DNA of 64,000 bases from Tropicimonas isoalkanivorans (GTDB lineage Bacteria > Pseudomonadota > Alphaproteobacteria > Rhodobacterales > Rhodobacteraceae). The notes under the pieces were generated by a model, which saw only the letters and a list, made by a program, of their open reading frames with translations, had not been told where the DNA came from and made no database searches. The stretch is taken from the NCBI RefSeq assembly GCF_900112335.1, contig NZ_FOLG01000009.1, forward strand, positions 124,001 to 188,000, written 5' to 3'. The translations under genes and the position numbers were made by a program. Shown piece by piece: positions 34,318 to 45,429 of this stretch; the first letter of the stretch is position 1, and each line of letters opens with the position of its first letter.

Positions 34318-36573
34318 TCACCCGATCTTGCAGGCCGCAATCGCGGCCATGTGAAGAATCTCGTTCACCGTCGCCCCTGTGTGACAGATCTGGATCTGCG
34401 CATCGACCCCGGCGAGGATGGGTCCGATCACCGTGGCACCCGCCATCTCCTGCATCAGCTTGGTTGAGATCGAGGCCGAATGGCGGGCCGGCATGACAAG
34501 CACGTTGGCAGGTTTCGTCAGGCGGCAGAACGGGTACGCCGCCATCTGGGTCATGTTCAGAGCGACGTCGATCGTCATTTCGCCGTCGTACTCGAAATCG
34601 ACGCCACGCCGGTCCAGTGCATTCGGCGCGGTGTGCATCTTCATCGCCCGTTCCGACCGCGGATACCCAAAGGTCGAGAAGCTGCAGAACGCCACCCGCG
34701 GCTCGATGCCGAGACTCCGCGCAACCCGCGCCGCCGCGATCGCGATATCGGCCAGTTCCTCCTCCTCCGGCCATTCGTGCACCAGCGTGTCGGCGATCAG
34801 CACAACGCGACCCTTGTGCAGGATCGCGGTCACGCCGACGGCGCCATCCTCCGCCGAGGCCGGGAACACCCGGTTGATCTGGTGCATGACGTGGCCCGAC
34901 TTCCGCGTGACCCCCGTCACGAGTCCATCGCCATGCCCGTGCGCAAGCATCAGCGCGGCGAAGACATGCCGGTCGCCGGAAGCCATGCGGATGATGTCCT
35001 GCCGGTCGAAGCCTTCGCGTTGCAAGCGTTTGTAGAGAAACGCCGTGTAGGCCTCCAGGTGCCGGCTGTGGGCCGGGTCGATGACCGTTAGTTCGCGCAC
35101 CGCGTCCTGCAATCCCGCCGCGGTAAGCTGGTTTTTCACCTCGTCGCCACGGCCCACCACCAGCGCCTTGCCGAATCCCTGACGCTGGTAAGCGACCGCA
35201 GCGCGAAGCACGCCGACGTCGTTGCCCTCTGCAAAGATCATCCGGGCCTGCGCTGCCTTCGCCCGCGTCGAGATCGACGACAGGATCGAGGCTGTCGGGT
35301 CCATCCGTTCCCGAAGCCGCTGTTCGTAGCCATCCATGTCCACGATCGGCCGGCGCGCAACGCCGGTCTCCATGCCGGCGCGCGCCACCGCCGGGGGAAT
35401 GGTGTAGATCAGCCGGGGATCGAATGGGGTTGGGATAATGTAGTCGCGGCCGAAACTCAGCTTTCGGCTATAGGCCATCGCGACCTCGTCCGGCACGTCT
35501 TCGCGCGCCAGTTCCGCAAGCGCCTGGGCACAGGCGATTTTCATCTCGTCGTTGATCGCACGCGCCTGTACGTCAAGCGCTCCGCGAAACAAATATGGAA
35601 AACCAAGGACATTGTTGACCTGGTTGGGATAATCAGACCGCCCCGTCGCGACGATGGCATCGCCGCGCACCTCGTGCGCCTCTTCGGGTGTGATTTCCGG
35701 ATCGGGGTTGGCCATGGCAAAGATCACCGGGTCATCGGCCATGCTGGCGATCATTTCCGGCGTCACCGCGCCCTTGGCGGAGACGCCCAGAAACACATCT
35801 GCCCCGCGCATCGCGTCATCCAGCGTCCGGGCGTCGGTGTCCACCGCATGTGCCGATTTCCACTGGTTCATGCCGGTCTTGCGGTCGCGATAGATCACGC
35901 CCTTGGTATCGCAAACGATGCAGTTCTCGTGCTTGGCACCCATCGCCTTGATCAGTTCGATACAGGCGATTCCGGCGGCCCCCGCGCCGTTGAGCACGAT
36001 CTTGCAGTCTTCGATCTTCTTGCCGGTCAATTGCAGCGCGTTGATGAGACCCGCGGCGCAGATCACCGCCGTGCCGTGCTGGTCGTCATGGAACACCGGG
36101 ATGTCCATCACTTCCTTCAGCGCCTGCTCGATGATGAAGCATTCGGGCGCCTTGATATCCTCCAGGTTGATCCCGCCGAATGCCGGCCCCATCAGCTTTA
36201 CCGCGTTGATGAACTCCTGCGCGTCCTGTGTGTCGATCTCGATATCGATGGAGTTCACGTCGGCGAACCGTTTGAACAGAACGGCCTTGCCTTCCATCAC
36301 CGGCTTGGAGGCCAGCGCGCCGAGGTTGCCGAGCCCGAGGATCGCTGAACCGTTGGAGATCACCGCAACTGTGTTGCCCTTTGCGGTATAGTCGTATGCG
36401 CAGGCGGGGTTCTCCGCGATGGCCTCTACGGGCACGGCCACCCCGGGCGAATAGGCGAGGCTCAGGTCGCGTTGGGTCGTCATCGGTTTCGTCGCGACGA
36501 CTTCGAATTTCCCGGGCTGCGGCTCGTGGTGATACAGCAGCGCCTCTTCGTCCGTGATTTTGTTCTTTGTCAT
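34318..36573 (-). CDS. maeB: NADP-dependent malic enzyme (MaeB type with phosphotransacetylase-like domain)
   Basis: 751-residue two-domain protein. The N-terminal malic enzyme part includes YSPGVAVP, VFHDDQHGTAV (metal-binding acids) and NGAGAAGIACIEL (nucleotide site). From about residue 430 to the end is a phosphate acetyl/butyryltransferase-like domain that in MaeB proteins is regulatory. The enzyme decarboxylates malate to pyruvate and makes NADPH. The ATG at 36571-36573 follows GGGGAG; the frame is open to 36672. It is divergent from mutS. Confidence 0.93.
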   Translation of the reverse strand: MTKNKITDEEALLYHHEPQPGKFEVVATKPMTTQRDLSLAYSPGVAVPVEAIAENPACAYDYTAKGNTVAVISNGSAILGLGNLGALASKPVMEGKAVLFKRFADVNSIDIEIDTQDAQEFINAVKLMGPAFGGINLEDIKAPECFIIEQALKEVMDIPVFHDDQHGTAVICAAGLINALQLTGKKIEDCKIVLNGAGAAGIACIELIKAMGAKHENCIVCDTKGVIYRDRKTGMNQWKSAHAVDTDARTLDDAMRGADVFLGVSAKGAVTPEMIASMADDPVIFAMANPDPEITPEEAHEVRGDAIVATGRSDYPNQVNNVLGFPYLFRGALDVQARAINDEMKIACAQALAELAREDVPDEVAMAYSRKLSFGRDYIIPTPFDPRLIYTIPPAVARAGMETGVARRPIVDMDGYEQRLRERMDPTASILSSISTRAKAAQARMIFAEGNDVGVLRAAVAYQRQGFGKALVVGRGDEVKNQLTAAGLQDAVRELTVIDPAHSRHLEAYTAFLYKRLQREGFDRQDIIRMASGDRHVFAALMLAHGHGDGLVTGVTRKSGHVMHQINRVFPASAEDGAVGVTAILHKGRVVLIADTLVHEWPEEEELADIAIAAARVARSLGIEPRVAFCSFSTFGYPRSERAMKMHTAPNALDRRGVDFEYDGEMTIDVALNMTQMAAYPFCRLTKPANVLVMPARHSASISTKLMQEMAGATVIGPILAGVDAQIQICHTGATVNEILHMAAIAACKIG

Positions 36574-36739
36574 TCGAAGGCTCCCCGGGTTCTCCATGCA
36601 AAGGCTGGAATATCTTGGCTGGCAAGGGAATACCAACTGCCTTTTGACGCGGGCAAGTTGAGTTTCACCCACACTGATACGCCTTCAAAGCGCCGGCAGC
36701 CTCGCCTATGGTCGCGGGAAACCGAGCAGGGAGCAGGCC

Positions 36740-39385
36740 GTGACCGTCACGCCAATGATGGCGCAGTATCTGGAGATCAAGCAAGCCCATCCCGAGGCGC
36801 TGCTGTTCTACCGGATGGGCGATTTCTACGAGATGTTTTTCGACGACGCCGCGGCCGCGGCCGAAGCGCTGGATATTGCCCTGACCAAGCGCGGCAAGCA
36901 CGAGGGGGCGGACATCCCGATGTGCGGCGTGCCGGTTCATGCCGCCGAAGGGTACCTTCTGACCCTGATCCGGAAGGGATTTCGCGTCGCCGTGTGCGAA
37001 CAGATGGAAGACCCCGCCGAGGCCAAGAAACGCGGGTCGAAATCCGTCGTCCGGCGCGAGGTCGTGCGCCTCGTCACCCCCGGCACGCTCACCGAGGACA
37101 GCTTGCTGGAGGCACGGCGGAACAACTTCCTCTGCGCCTTCGCCCGGGTCCGCGACCGCGCGGCGTTGGCCACGGCAGACATCTCGACCGGCGAACTGCG
37201 TGTCGGCCCCTGCCCGCTGGTGAAGCTCGGCCCCGAACTGGCCCGCCTCGCCCCGCGCGAAGTGCTCGTGGCCGAGACCGACGAAGGGGCCCTGCGGGAC
37301 CTGGTGGACGAAGCCGGCGCGGCGCTGACGCCGCTGGCGCGCCAGAGTTTCGACAGCACGGGCGCGGAGAAGCGCCTTCGGGACGCGTTCGGTGTCGCCG
37401 AGCTCGACGGATTCGGGGCATTCGAGCGGGAGGAGCTGAGCGCGCTTGGCGCAATCGTGTCCTACCTCGACCTGACACAGAAGGGGAAACTGCCGCTGCT
37501 CCGGCCACCGCAGCGGGACTCCGGCGGCGAGGTGATGCAGATCGACGCCGCGACCCGGCGAAACCTGGAGTTGACCGCCAGCTTGTCCGGCGGGCGCGAT
37601 GGCTCGCTGCTTGGCGCGATCGACCGCACCGTCACCGCCGCCGGCGGCCGCCTGCTTGCGCGGCGGATCGCCAGCCCGTCGTGCAATCTGGGGCGAATTC
37701 AGGAACGGCTGGATGCGGTCCAGTTCTTTGTCGAGGATACAGGCAGATGCGACACCCTGCGGGGCTTGCTCCGCAAGGCGCCGGACATGGACCGCGCCCT
37801 CTCGCGCCTCGCGCTGGAGCGCGGTGGACCGCGGGACCTTGCCGCCATCCGGGCCGGCCTGACGCAGGCAGGGCAAATTGCCGATAGACTGGGAACGGTG
37901 ACGGGCGCCGAGATCCTTGCCCCGCTGGTGGCAGACCTTGCCGGCCTGGAGACACTCGTCGACCGGCTCGACGACGCGCTCGTGGCAGAGCCGCCGTTGA
38001 TGGTGCGCGATGGCGGCTTCATCGCGTCGGGCTTCGATGCAGACCTGGATGACGCCCGAACCCTGCGCGACGAAGGCCGCGGCGTAATCGCCTCGCTGCA
38101 GGCGCGCTATGCGGAGCAGGCCAAGGTCCAGTCGCTGAAAGTCAAACATAACAACGTGTTGGGCTACTTCATCGAAACGACCGCCACCCGTGCGGACAAG
38201 ATGCGCTCCGCCCCGCTGAGCGAGACCTTCATCCACCGCCAGACCACCGCCAATGCCGTTCGGTTCACGACAGTCGAGTTGTCGGACCTGGAAACCCGCA
38301 TTCTCAACGCGGGCAACCACGCTCTGGAAATTGAGAGACGCCAGTTCGAGGCCCTGCGTGCCGAAGTTCTGGAGGCCGCCGGCGCCATTGGGCTGGCTGC
38401 ACAGGCGTTGGCGGAACTCGATGTCTCCACCGCGCTGGCAGATCTCGCCCGCAGTGAGGACTGGTGCCGCCCGACGGTCGATGAGAGCCGGGATTTTCAG
38501 ATCGAGGAGGGCCGGCACCCGGTCGTGGAACGGGCGCTGAAACGCGACGGCCGCGCCTTCGTCGCCAACGATTGCGCGTTGACGGCCGAGGGCGACAAGG
38601 CACACGTGCGCCTGCTGACCGGCCCCAACATGGCGGGCAAGTCGACCTACCTGCGCCAGAATGCCCTCATCGCCTTGCTGGCCCAGTCCGGGAGCTATGT
38701 GCCCGCCCGCGCTGCCACGATCGGCATGGTGTCCAGTCTGTTCAGCCGGGTCGGTGCCGCCGACGACCTGGCGCGCGGACGTTCGACCTTCATGGTGGAG
38801 ATGGTGGAGACGGCCACGATCCTGAATCAGGCCGATCCACAGAGCCTTGTGATCCTGGACGAGATCGGTCGGGGAACGGCCACCTATGACGGCCTGTCCA
38901 TCGCCTGGGCGACGCTGGAACACCTCCACGGGGTCAACCGCTGCCGGGCGCTGTTCGCAACGCATTACCACGAGCTGACCACACTGGCCGCCACGCTCGA
39001 TGGCGTCGAGAATGCGACCGTCAGGGTCAAGGAATGGGAGGGAGAGGTGATCTTCCTCCACGAGGTCCGCGATGGCGCCGCCGACAGATCCTACGGCGTG
39101 CAGGTCGCGCGCCTCGCCGGCCTTCCGGCCTCGGTTGTGGACCGGGCGCGCGTCGTGTTGGATCGGCTCGAACAGGGCGATCGGGAGGGCGGACGGCGGC
39201 AACTGGCGCTCATCGACGATCTGCCGCTGTTTTCCGCGGTGCCGGCAAGCCCGGCCCCTGCCCCCGCGCAATCGCCGTCCGCGCTCGTCGAAAAACTCGC
39301 CGGGATCCTTCCCGACGAGTTGTCACCGCGCGAGGCGCTGGATTTGCTCTACGATCTGAAAAACCTCGCGCAGACGGGCGAGTAA
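36740..39385 (+). CDS. mutS: DNA mismatch repair protein MutS
   Basis: 881-residue mismatch sensor. The mismatch-wedging motif Phe-x-Glu is at 29-31 (GDFYEMF). The ATPase has Walker [10 protein letters not shown] near residue 630 and Walker [16 protein letters not shown]; the C-terminal dimerisation tail is present. It starts at GTG 36740 with AGGGAG upstream. Long unrelated frames on the opposite strand in this interval are high-GC shadows. Confidence 0.96.
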   Translation: MTVTPMMAQYLEIKQAHPEALLFYRMGDFYEMFFDDAAAAAEALDIALTKRGKHEGADIPMCGVPVHAAEGYLLTLIRKGFRVAVCEQMEDPAEAKKRGSKSVVRREVVRLVTPGTLTEDSLLEARRNNFLCAFARVRDRAALATADISTGELRVGPCPLVKLGPELARLAPREVLVAETDEGALRDLVDEAGAALTPLARQSFDSTGAEKRLRDAFGVAELDGFGAFEREELSALGAIVSYLDLTQKGKLPLLRPPQRDSGGEVMQIDAATRRNLELTASLSGGRDGSLLGAIDRTVTAAGGRLLARRIASPSCNLGRIQERLDAVQFFVEDTGRCDTLRGLLRKAPDMDRALSRLALERGGPRDLAAIRAGLTQAGQIADRLGTVTGAEILAPLVADLAGLETLVDRLDDALVAEPPLMVRDGGFIASGFDADLDDARTLRDEGRGVIASLQARYAEQAKVQSLKVKHNNVLGYFIETTATRADKMRSAPLSETFIHRQTTANAVRFTTVELSDLETRILNAGNHALEIERRQFEALRAEVLEAAGAIGLAAQALAELDVSTALADLARSEDWCRPTVDESRDFQIEEGRHPVVERALKRDGRAFVANDCALTAEGDKAHVRLLTGPNMAGKSTYLRQNALIALLAQSGSYVPARAATIGMVSSLFSRVGAADDLARGRSTFMVEMVETATILNQADPQSLVILDEIGRGTATYDGLSIAWATLEHLHGVNRCRALFATHYHELTTLAATLDGVENATVRVKEWEGEVIFLHEVRDGAADRSYGVQVARLAGLPASVVDRARVVLDRLEQGDREGGRRQLALIDDLPLFSAVPASPAPAPAQSPSALVEKLAGILPDELSPREALDLLYDLKNLAQTGE

Positions 39386-39397
39386 CACACGCCCGTC
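39373..39397. terminator. Bidirectional hairpin between mutS and grpE
   Basis: Perfect 8-bp stem GACGGGCG / CGCCCGTC with a 9-nt loop that contains the mutS stop codon; its right arm touches the grpE stop. Convergent genes separated by only 10 bp. Confidence 0.55.
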
Positions 39398-39974
39398 AGG
39401 ACGCGGGGGTCGAAGACACCCCGACGTGCGCCGGGCGCAACAGGCGGTCATGCAACAGGAAGCCCTCGGCCATCACCTGAATGATGTCGCCTGCGACGGT
39501 GGCCGGCACAGGGGCCTCGAACATTGCCTGATGAATCTGCGGGTCGAACTTCTCACCAATTTCCGGCTTGATGCGCTTTATGCCGTGCTTCTCGAACACG
39601 TTTAGCAGTTCCCGCATCGTCAGCTCGATCCCTTCGATCAGGGCGGCCGCCGTTTCCTTCTGCTCTTCGCCAACCGACTCCAGAGCCCGGTTCAGGTTGT
39701 CGTAGACCGGCAGCATGTCCCGCGCGAGCTTTGATCCGCCATAATTCTCAGCTTCCCGCCGGTCGCGTTCACCGCGCTTGCGGGCGTTCTCCGCATCGGC
39801 CAAGGCGCGCATGAACCGGTCACGGAATTGATCACGCTCCGCCCGCAGGGTTGCCAGCTCGTCTTCATCGGCCAAGGGATCGGACATGAAGTCCTCGGCA
39901 TCCTCGGCCAGACCTTCCAACGCCAGCTCGTCCAGCGTCCGTTCGGTTTGATCGTCTTTCTTCGCTTCCGCCAT
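39396..39974 (-). CDS. grpE: Nucleotide exchange factor GrpE
   Basis: 192-residue co-chaperone for DnaK. An acidic N-terminus is followed by a long coiled-coil helix (ELATLRAERDQFRDRFMRALADAENARKRGERDRREAE) and the beta domain with GVEMTMRELLNVFEKHGI-like and NPQIHQAM-like segments (FDPQIHQAMFEAP). It catalyses ADP release from DnaK. Located 8 bp after hrcA on the same strand, an arrangement common in alphaproteobacteria. Confidence 0.95.
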   Translation of the reverse strand: MAEAKKDDQTERTLDELALEGLAEDAEDFMSDPLADEDELATLRAERDQFRDRFMRALADAENARKRGERDRREAENYGGSKLARDMLPVYDNLNRALESVGEEQKETAAALIEGIELTMRELLNVFEKHGIKRIKPEIGEKFDPQIHQAMFEAPVPATVAGDIIQVMAEGFLLHDRLLRPAHVGVSSTPAS

Positions 39975-39982
39975 CGCACCCT

Positions 39983-41047
39983 CTAACTTCGGTCCGAAAT
40001 CATCCTGCCCACCAGCTGTGCGGTATAATCCACAATGGGCACGATACGTCCGTAATTCAGTCTCGTGGGTCCGATCACGCCAACCGCTCCCACGATCTTT
40101 CGATCCGCGTTCATATAGGGAGAAACCACCAAAGAGGAACCCGAAAGTGAGAAAAGCTTGTTTTCCGAGCCGATAAAAATCCGCACACCTTCGCCCTGCT
40201 CGGTAAGCTCGAGAAACTCCGCAATGTCCCGCTTTCGTTCCAGATCGTCGAAGAGCGTGCGGATGCGATCCAGGTCGTCCGCCTCCGCGCCCGCCTCCAG
40301 CAGGTTCGCCCGCCCCCGCACGATCAGGCGCTCGGTGGACTCCCCTTCGTCGGCCCAGATCGCCATGCCATTTTCCACCAGGTCGCGGGCGAGGCTGTCG
40401 ATCTCCTGCCGCCGCGTCTTGATCTCGCGCTCCATGGCGCGCCGCAACTCGCGGACCGTCCGGCCATCCGCCAAGGCATTGAGAAAATTGGCTGCCTCCC
40501 GCATCGACGACGGGGTTTGCCCCGGTGGCGGCGTAAAGACCCGGTTTTCCACCTGCCCATCTGCAAACACCAGTACAACCAGCGCCCTGTCGGGACCAAG
40601 CTGGACGAACTCCACATGACGGATCGGCGCTTCGTGTTTCGGCGCCAGAACCAGGCTCGCGACCTGGGTCGCCCCGGAGAGCGCCGCGCCGACGCGGCCC
40701 ATCAGGGTGCCGATGTCGGGATCATTGCCGCCCAAGGTCGCATCGAGGTGTTCGCGGTCCTCGGCGGACAGGTCCCGCACCTCCAGAAGCCCGTCGACGA
40801 ACATCCGCAGACCCTGCTGCGTGGGAACGCGCCCTGCCGACACGTGCGGAGAGTCCAAAAGACCAAGATATTCAAGGTCTTGCATTACGTTTCGAATGGT
40901 CGCCGCAGAGACCTTCTCCGACATCATCCGCGTCAGCGTGCGCGAGCCCACCGGGTCGCCGGTCATCAGGTACCCTTCGACCACGCGGCGAAACACTTCG
41001 CGCGAGCGATCGTTCAGTTGTTCCAGTTTCCGGGCGCCGTCGTTCAT
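39983..41047 (-). CDS. hrcA: Heat-inducible transcription repressor HrcA
   Basis: 354-residue repressor. The winged-helix segment is GSRTLTRMMSEKVSAATIRNVMQDLEYLGLL at about 36-66, followed by HVSAGRVPTQQGLRMFVD, the HrcA family signature. HrcA binds CIRCE elements and represses groESL and related genes. I prefer the ATG at 41045-41047 with GGAG 6 nt upstream over a TTG at 41071. No CIRCE repeat is visible upstream of hrcA or within the hrcA-grpE pair, so regulation here is not self-evident. Confidence 0.94.
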   Translation of the reverse strand: MNDGARKLEQLNDRSREVFRRVVEGYLMTGDPVGSRTLTRMMSEKVSAATIRNVMQDLEYLGLLDSPHVSAGRVPTQQGLRMFVDGLLEVRDLSAEDREHLDATLGGNDPDIGTLMGRVGAALSGATQVASLVLAPKHEAPIRHVEFVQLGPDRALVVLVFADGQVENRVFTPPPGQTPSSMREAANFLNALADGRTVRELRRAMEREIKTRRQEIDSLARDLVENGMAIWADEGESTERLIVRGRANLLEAGAEADDLDRIRTLFDDLERKRDIAEFLELTEQGEGVRIFIGSENKLFSLSGSSLVVSPYMNADRKIVGAVGVIGPTRLNYGRIVPIVDYTAQLVGRMISDRS

Positions 41048-41182
41048 GCCTGTCTCCACCGCGGCGGACAATGCGGTCTACGGTACTGGATTTAGGGACG
41101 GAACCCTGCTCCGGTCAATCGGGGTTGCATCACCTCGGCTTGAAAGCCTAGAGGGAGTCACCCGAACATGTGGAGAATGTCC

Positions 41183-41896
41183 ATGCGCCCATCCGGCCGC
41201 GAAACCAACCAAATGCGCCCAATCACGATCGAAACTGGCGTGACGCGCCACGCCGAAGGCTCCTGCCTTATCCGTTGTGGCGATACCCACGTGCTGTGTA
41301 CCGCAAGCCTTGACGAGCGTGTGCCGCCGTTTCTGCGCAATTCGGGGCTGGGCTGGGTGACGGCTGAGTACGGGATGTTGCCGCGGGCCACCCACACCCG
41401 CATGAACCGCGAGGCGAAGCGGGGACAATCCGGTAGAACTCAGGAAATTCAACGGCTTATAGGACGCGCTCTGAGGGCCGGCGTGGACCGGGTCGCGCTT
41501 GGCGAGCGGCAGATCGTGGTCGACTGCGATGTGGTTCAGGCCGACGGCGGTACACGGTGCGCGGCCATCACCGGCGGCTGGGTGGCGCTCCGGCTGGCGG
41601 TCAACAAACTGATGAAGGCGGGCGACGTGATCAGCGATCCGCTGACGGATCACGTCGCGGCGGTGTCCTGCGGCGTCTATGCCGGGCAGCCGGTGGTAGA
41701 CCTCGACTATCGCGAAGACAGCGACGCGGGCACGGATGCCAATTTCGTGATGACCGGCGCCGGCCGTCTGATCGAAGTGCAAGCCTCGGCGGAAGGCGCA
41801 ACATTCGGGCGGGACGAACTGACGACCCTGATGGATCTCGCCGAAGCTGGGATTGCCGAACTGGTCGCGGCGCAAAAGGCGGCCGTGGAGGGCTGA
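41183..41896 (+). CDS. rph: Ribonuclease PH
   Basis: 237-residue phosphorolytic 3'-5' exoribonuclease that trims tRNA 3' ends. Family segments: RPSGR at the start, [17 protein letters not shown] near 60, [15 protein letters not shown] near 85, and [19 protein letters not shown] near 115. The ATG at 41183 has GGAGA upstream; an earlier in-frame ATG at 41168 exists. Divergent from hrcA; the stop abuts the rdgB start. Confidence 0.95.
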   Translation: MRPSGRETNQMRPITIETGVTRHAEGSCLIRCGDTHVLCTASLDERVPPFLRNSGLGWVTAEYGMLPRATHTRMNREAKRGQSGRTQEIQRLIGRALRAGVDRVALGERQIVVDCDVVQADGGTRCAAITGGWVALRLAVNKLMKAGDVISDPLTDHVAAVSCGVYAGQPVVDLDYREDSDAGTDANFVMTGAGRLIEVQASAEGATFGRDELTTLMDLAEAGIAELVAAQKAAVEG

Positions 41897-42511
41897 ATGC
41901 GGAAATTCGAGGGGGAACGGCTCGTCATCGCGTCCCACAACGCTGGCAAGGTTCGGGAAATTGGCGAGCTGCTCGCCCCTTTCGGTGTGGCAGTCATCTC
42001 CGTTGGCGAGTTGGACCTGCCGGAGCCGGAAGAAACCGAGGACACCTTCGTCGGGAATGCCCGGATCAAGGCCCACGCCGCGGCGCAAGCTTCCGGCCTG
42101 CCCGCCCTGTCCGACGACAGTGGGCTGAGCGTCGATGCGCTCGGCGGCGCGCCGGGCGTGTACTCCGCCTACTGGGCGGAAACGCCGCAAGGGCGCGATT
42201 TCGACATGGCCATGGAAAAGGTGTGGACCGAATGCGAGAAGCTGGATGCGCCCGAGCCGCGTACCGCCCGCTTCCATTGCGTTCTCTGCCTCGCCTGGCC
42301 CGACGGTCATGATGAAGTGTTCGACGGCATCGTCGAGGGCCGCCTGGTCTGGCCGAAGCGGGGCTCGAAGGGCTTCGGCTTCGACCCGATGTTCGAGCCC
42401 TTGGGCGAAACCGTGACCTTTGGCGAGATGGACCCGGAGCGGAAGCACTCGATGAGCCACCGGGCCGATGCCTTCGCCAAGTTCGTGGCGGGCTGTTTTG
42501 CCGACGGATGA
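41897..42511 (+). CDS. rdgB: RdgB/HAM1 family non-canonical purine NTP pyrophosphatase
   Basis: 204-residue enzyme that hydrolyses dITP, XTP and ITP to monophosphates. Motifs: [15 protein letters not shown] near residue 11, [22 protein letters not shown] near 73 and [10 protein letters not shown] near 155. Starts on the base after the rph stop. Part of the rph-rdgB-hemW operon, a conserved alphaproteobacterial arrangement. Confidence 0.95.
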   Translation: MRKFEGERLVIASHNAGKVREIGELLAPFGVAVISVGELDLPEPEETEDTFVGNARIKAHAAAQASGLPALSDDSGLSVDALGGAPGVYSAYWAETPQGRDFDMAMEKVWTECEKLDAPEPRTARFHCVLCLAWPDGHDEVFDGIVEGRLVWPKRGSKGFGFDPMFEPLGETVTFGEMDPERKHSMSHRADAFAKFVAGCFADG

Positions 42512-43661
42512 TGTGGACCGGGTCGGCTTCGGACTCTACGTCCACTGGCCCTTCTGCCTGTCCAAATGCCCCTACTGCGATTTCAATTCCCATGTCGCGG
42601 AGCGGATCGACCAGAAACGCTGGGCAGCGGCCCTCTGCCGGGAGGTCGAACACGCCGGGCGGCTAACCGGAAGGCGGCGGCTCGACACCGTCTTCTTCGG
42701 GGGCGGAACCCCGGGCCTGATGGCGCCCGAGACTGTGGCCGACATTCTGGACACCGTTCGCGCAACCTGGCCCATCTCCAACGATTGGGAAGTGACGCTC
42801 GAGGCGAACCCGACCTCTGTCGAAGCTGGCCGCTTTGCCGCCTATCGGCAGGCCGGCGTAAACCGGGTCTCGCTCGGCGTTCAATCCCTGAACGACGCCG
42901 ATCTGCGCCGGCTCGGGCGGTTGCACACGGTGGCGGAGGCACGCGCCGCCTTTGACATCGCCCGTTCGGCGTTCGACCGGGTATCGTTCGACCTGATCTA
43001 CGCGCGGCAGGACCAGTCGCTCGACGCCTGGCAGCGCGAATTGGATGAAGCATTGGCGATGGCGATCGACCATCTGTCTCTCTATCAACTGACAATCGAA
43101 CCAGGCACCGCCTTCGGCGCCCGCGCGGCTGCCGGACGGCTGCGGGGGCTACCGGACGAGGATTTGTCGGCAGATATGTACGACCTGACGCTGGAAACAT
43201 GCGCACGCGTGGGCTTGGTACCCTACGAGGTCTCGAACTTTGCTCGTCCTGGCGCTGAGAGCAAACACAATATGTTGTATTGGTCTGCCGGGCAATACGC
43301 AGGTGTTGGCCCAGGTGCCCATGGTCGCGTGATTTTGGATGGGCGTCGCCACGCTACCGTTTGCCCGTCGGCTCCCGGTGCCTGGATACGGGATGCTGAA
43401 GCGGACGGTCCTGCATTCGAGAGCGTCGAGCCGCTTTCCGGTCAAGAGCAGGCCGAAGAATACCTAATGATGGGCCTGCGGGTTCTCCGGGGGATCTCTC
43501 TGTCGCGGCTTATGGACATGGGTCCGGATGACGGGCTGGCAGACCGACTGGAACAGGCCGCAGCCGACGGGCTCCTGGAGACCGATGGCGATCGCATCCG
43601 CACCACACCGCGTGGGCGGAGCCTGCTGAATGCGGTGCTGCGAGACTTGCTTTTGGGATAG
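42468..43661 (+). CDS. hemW: HemW, radical SAM heme chaperone (HemN-like)
   Basis: 397 residues. The radical-SAM cluster motif CxxxCxxC is in [12 protein letters not shown] near residue 30. GGGTPGLM and SLGVQSLND further support the HemN/HemW family. HemW lacks coproporphyrinogen oxidase activity and acts in heme delivery. The first ATG lies inside rdgB and gives a 44-bp overlap; a GTG at 42513, just after the rdgB stop, would remove 15 residues and is a serious alternative start. Confidence 0.92.
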   Translation: MPSPSSWRAVLPTDDVDRVGFGLYVHWPFCLSKCPYCDFNSHVAERIDQKRWAAALCREVEHAGRLTGRRRLDTVFFGGGTPGLMAPETVADILDTVRATWPISNDWEVTLEANPTSVEAGRFAAYRQAGVNRVSLGVQSLNDADLRRLGRLHTVAEARAAFDIARSAFDRVSFDLIYARQDQSLDAWQRELDEALAMAIDHLSLYQLTIEPGTAFGARAAAGRLRGLPDEDLSADMYDLTLETCARVGLVPYEVSNFARPGAESKHNMLYWSAGQYAGVGPGAHGRVILDGRRHATVCPSAPGAWIRDAEADGPAFESVEPLSGQEQAEEYLMMGLRVLRGISLSRLMDMGPDDGLADRLEQAAADGLLETDGDRIRTTPRGRSLLNAVLRDLLLG

Positions 43662-43681
43662 CGGTCAACCGCTCCCACAAT

Positions 43682-44605
43682 TTAGAGAGTTGTATCCAGC
43701 GGACTCGACGTGAGCACCTGGCACAGGGCGTCGAGCTGATCCAGCGTCCGGTATTGGATGGTAAGGCGGCCGGACCCGTCGATATCGAGATGTTCGATAG
43801 AGACCTTCATGCCCAGATTGGCCGAAATGTCCTGCTCCAAAGCCCTCGTATCGGCATCCTTCTCCGGTTTCCCGCCCGCGTTTCGCGCGGTCCCGGTCTT
43901 GGCGGGTTGAGCCGCCTTGCGAACAAGCGCCTCGGTCTCCCGGACCGACAGTCCGCCGCCGACAACCTGGCGCGCCAGTTCGGCTGGGTTGCTCGATGTG
44001 ATGAGGGCCCGCGCATGCCCCGCCGAGAGTTTACCTTCCCGCAGTAGCCCCTGAACTTCATCAGGAAGCTGCAACAGTCGCATCACGTTCGCGATGTGGC
44101 TGCGGCTCTTGCTGAGTGCTTGTGCTAGCTGCTCCTGCGTGTGACCGAACCGCTCGATGAGCTGGCGATAGCCCAAGGCCTCTTCCACCGCGTTCAGATC
44201 CGCGCGTTGGATGTTCTCGATAATAGCGACTTCAAGCACTTCCGTATCGTTCAGGTCGCGCTGAATGATGGGCACTTCATGAAGCTGCGCCATCTGGGCT
44301 GCACGCCACCTGCGTTCCCCGGCGACGATCTCGTACATCTCCGGGCGACGCGGGCTCTGCCGAACAATAAGGGGCTGCAAAATCCCCTTCGCACGGATGG
44401 ATTCCGAAAGCTCCAGAAGCGCCTCGCGAGAAAAATCCTTGCGCGGCTGATCCGGGTTGGCCTCCAGCGATTCAATGGGCAGAACGCGCTCGAACGCTTG
44501 CGGCGACTGCGGCGCTTCCTTGGCAGGTGCATCCAACGACACGTCCGCCATCAGCGCAGACAGACCACGACCCAACCCGCGCGCTTTTCCGGTCTTCTTG
44601 TCCAT
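43682..44605 (-). CDS. parB: Chromosome partitioning protein ParB
   Basis: 307-residue CTP-dependent DNA clamp. The N-terminal ParA-stimulating segment is GLGRGLSALMAD, the CTP-binding motif is GERRWRAA near residue 97, IIENIQRADLN follows, and a helix-turn-helix is at SKSRSHIANVMRLLQLP. It loads at parS sites; two perfect parS sites lie 1.4 and 3.3 kb upstream in rsmG and mnmG. It follows parA by 11 bp. Confidence 0.96.
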   Translation of the reverse strand: MDKKTGKARGLGRGLSALMADVSLDAPAKEAPQSPQAFERVLPIESLEANPDQPRKDFSREALLELSESIRAKGILQPLIVRQSPRRPEMYEIVAGERRWRAAQMAQLHEVPIIQRDLNDTEVLEVAIIENIQRADLNAVEEALGYRQLIERFGHTQEQLAQALSKSRSHIANVMRLLQLPDEVQGLLREGKLSAGHARALITSSNPAELARQVVGGGLSVRETEALVRKAAQPAKTGTARNAGGKPEKDADTRALEQDISANLGMKVSIEHLDIDGSGRLTIQYRTLDQLDALCQVLTSSPLDTTL

Positions 44606-44616
44606 TCTTCGTCTTC

Positions 44617-45429
44617 CTATACGGTTGCGGCCGCGACGCCACGGGCCAGCATTTCGCGCGCAAGCGCCCGATAGGCGCTGCTTCCTTTCGAGGAGGAATC
44701 GTACGCCAGCACCGGCTGGGCAAAACTCGGCGCCTCTGAAACGCGCACGTTCCGGGGCACGCGTGTCTGGAACACGAGATCGCCCAGCGTTCCCCGCGCA
44801 TCTGCTTCGACCTGCGCGGAGAGATTGTTGCGCACGTCGAACATGGTCAGGACGATCCCTTCGATGCGGAGGCCAGGGTTCGCGGTCTGCCGCACTTCCC
44901 GCACCGTCAGCATAAGCTGGGACAAACCTTCGAGAGCGAAGAACTCGCTCTGTAACGGCACAAGGATCGAATGGGCCGCCACCATCGCATTCACGGTAAG
45001 CAGGTTGAGGGACGGCGGACAGTCGATCAGGATGTGATCGAACCCATATGTTGCGATATCTGGTGTCCGCAACGCATCATGCAGCAGAAAACTGCGCCGT
45101 TCGAGCCCTGCCAGTTGGATGTCCGCAGAACTGAGATCCGTCGTCGCGGGAGCGATCCAGAGACGTTCGAGGCTGGTCGGCTTCGCCACCTCGTCCAGCG
45201 GCGTTTGTTCGAGCAGGAGGTCGTAGGTGGATACGACGCGATCCGTGGCCTCAACGCCGAGACCGGTCGACGCGTTTCCCTGCGGGTCGAGGTCGATGAT
45301 GAGGACATTCTGCCCATCTTCGGCAAGGGCGGCCCCAAGGTTAATGGCCGTGGTCGTTTTTCCCACGCCGCCCTTTTGATTGGCGATCGCGATGATCTTC
45401 GGGCCCGAGGACCGGGGTGAATCAGACAC
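44617..45429 (-). CDS. parA: Chromosome partitioning ATPase ParA
   Basis: 270-residue deviant-Walker ATPase. The motif KGGVGKTT is at 19-26 with the signature first lysine, and DLDPQGNASTGLG near 46 contains the A' region. ParA forms ATP-dependent gradients on the nucleoid that move ParB-parS complexes. Its start overlaps the rsmG stop by 8 bp. Confidence 0.96.
   Translation of the reverse strand: MSDSPRSSGPKIIAIANQKGGVGKTTTAINLGAALAEDGQNVLIIDLDPQGNASTGLGVEATDRVVSTYDLLLEQTPLDEVAKPTSLERLWIAPATTDLSSADIQLAGLERRSFLLHDALRTPDIATYGFDHILIDCPPSLNLLTVNAMVAAHSILVPLQSEFFALEGLSQLMLTVREVRQTANPGLRIEGIVLTMFDVRNNLSAQVEADARGTLGDLVFQTRVPRNVRVSEAPSFAQPVLAYDSSSKGSSAYRALAREMLARGVAAATV

Noticed and set aside
36665-39271. 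868-codon minus-strand frame opposite mutS
   Set aside because: High-GC shadow of mutS; low-complexity composition and no recognisable motif.
41048-41182. Search for a CIRCE element between hrcA and rph
   Set aside because: No TTAGCACTC-N9-GAGTGCTAA-like repeat is visible.
43660-43673. Short hairpin AGCGG-tcaa-CCGCT between hemW and parB
   Set aside because: Only five base pairs with a four-base loop and no T tract; too weak to call a terminator.
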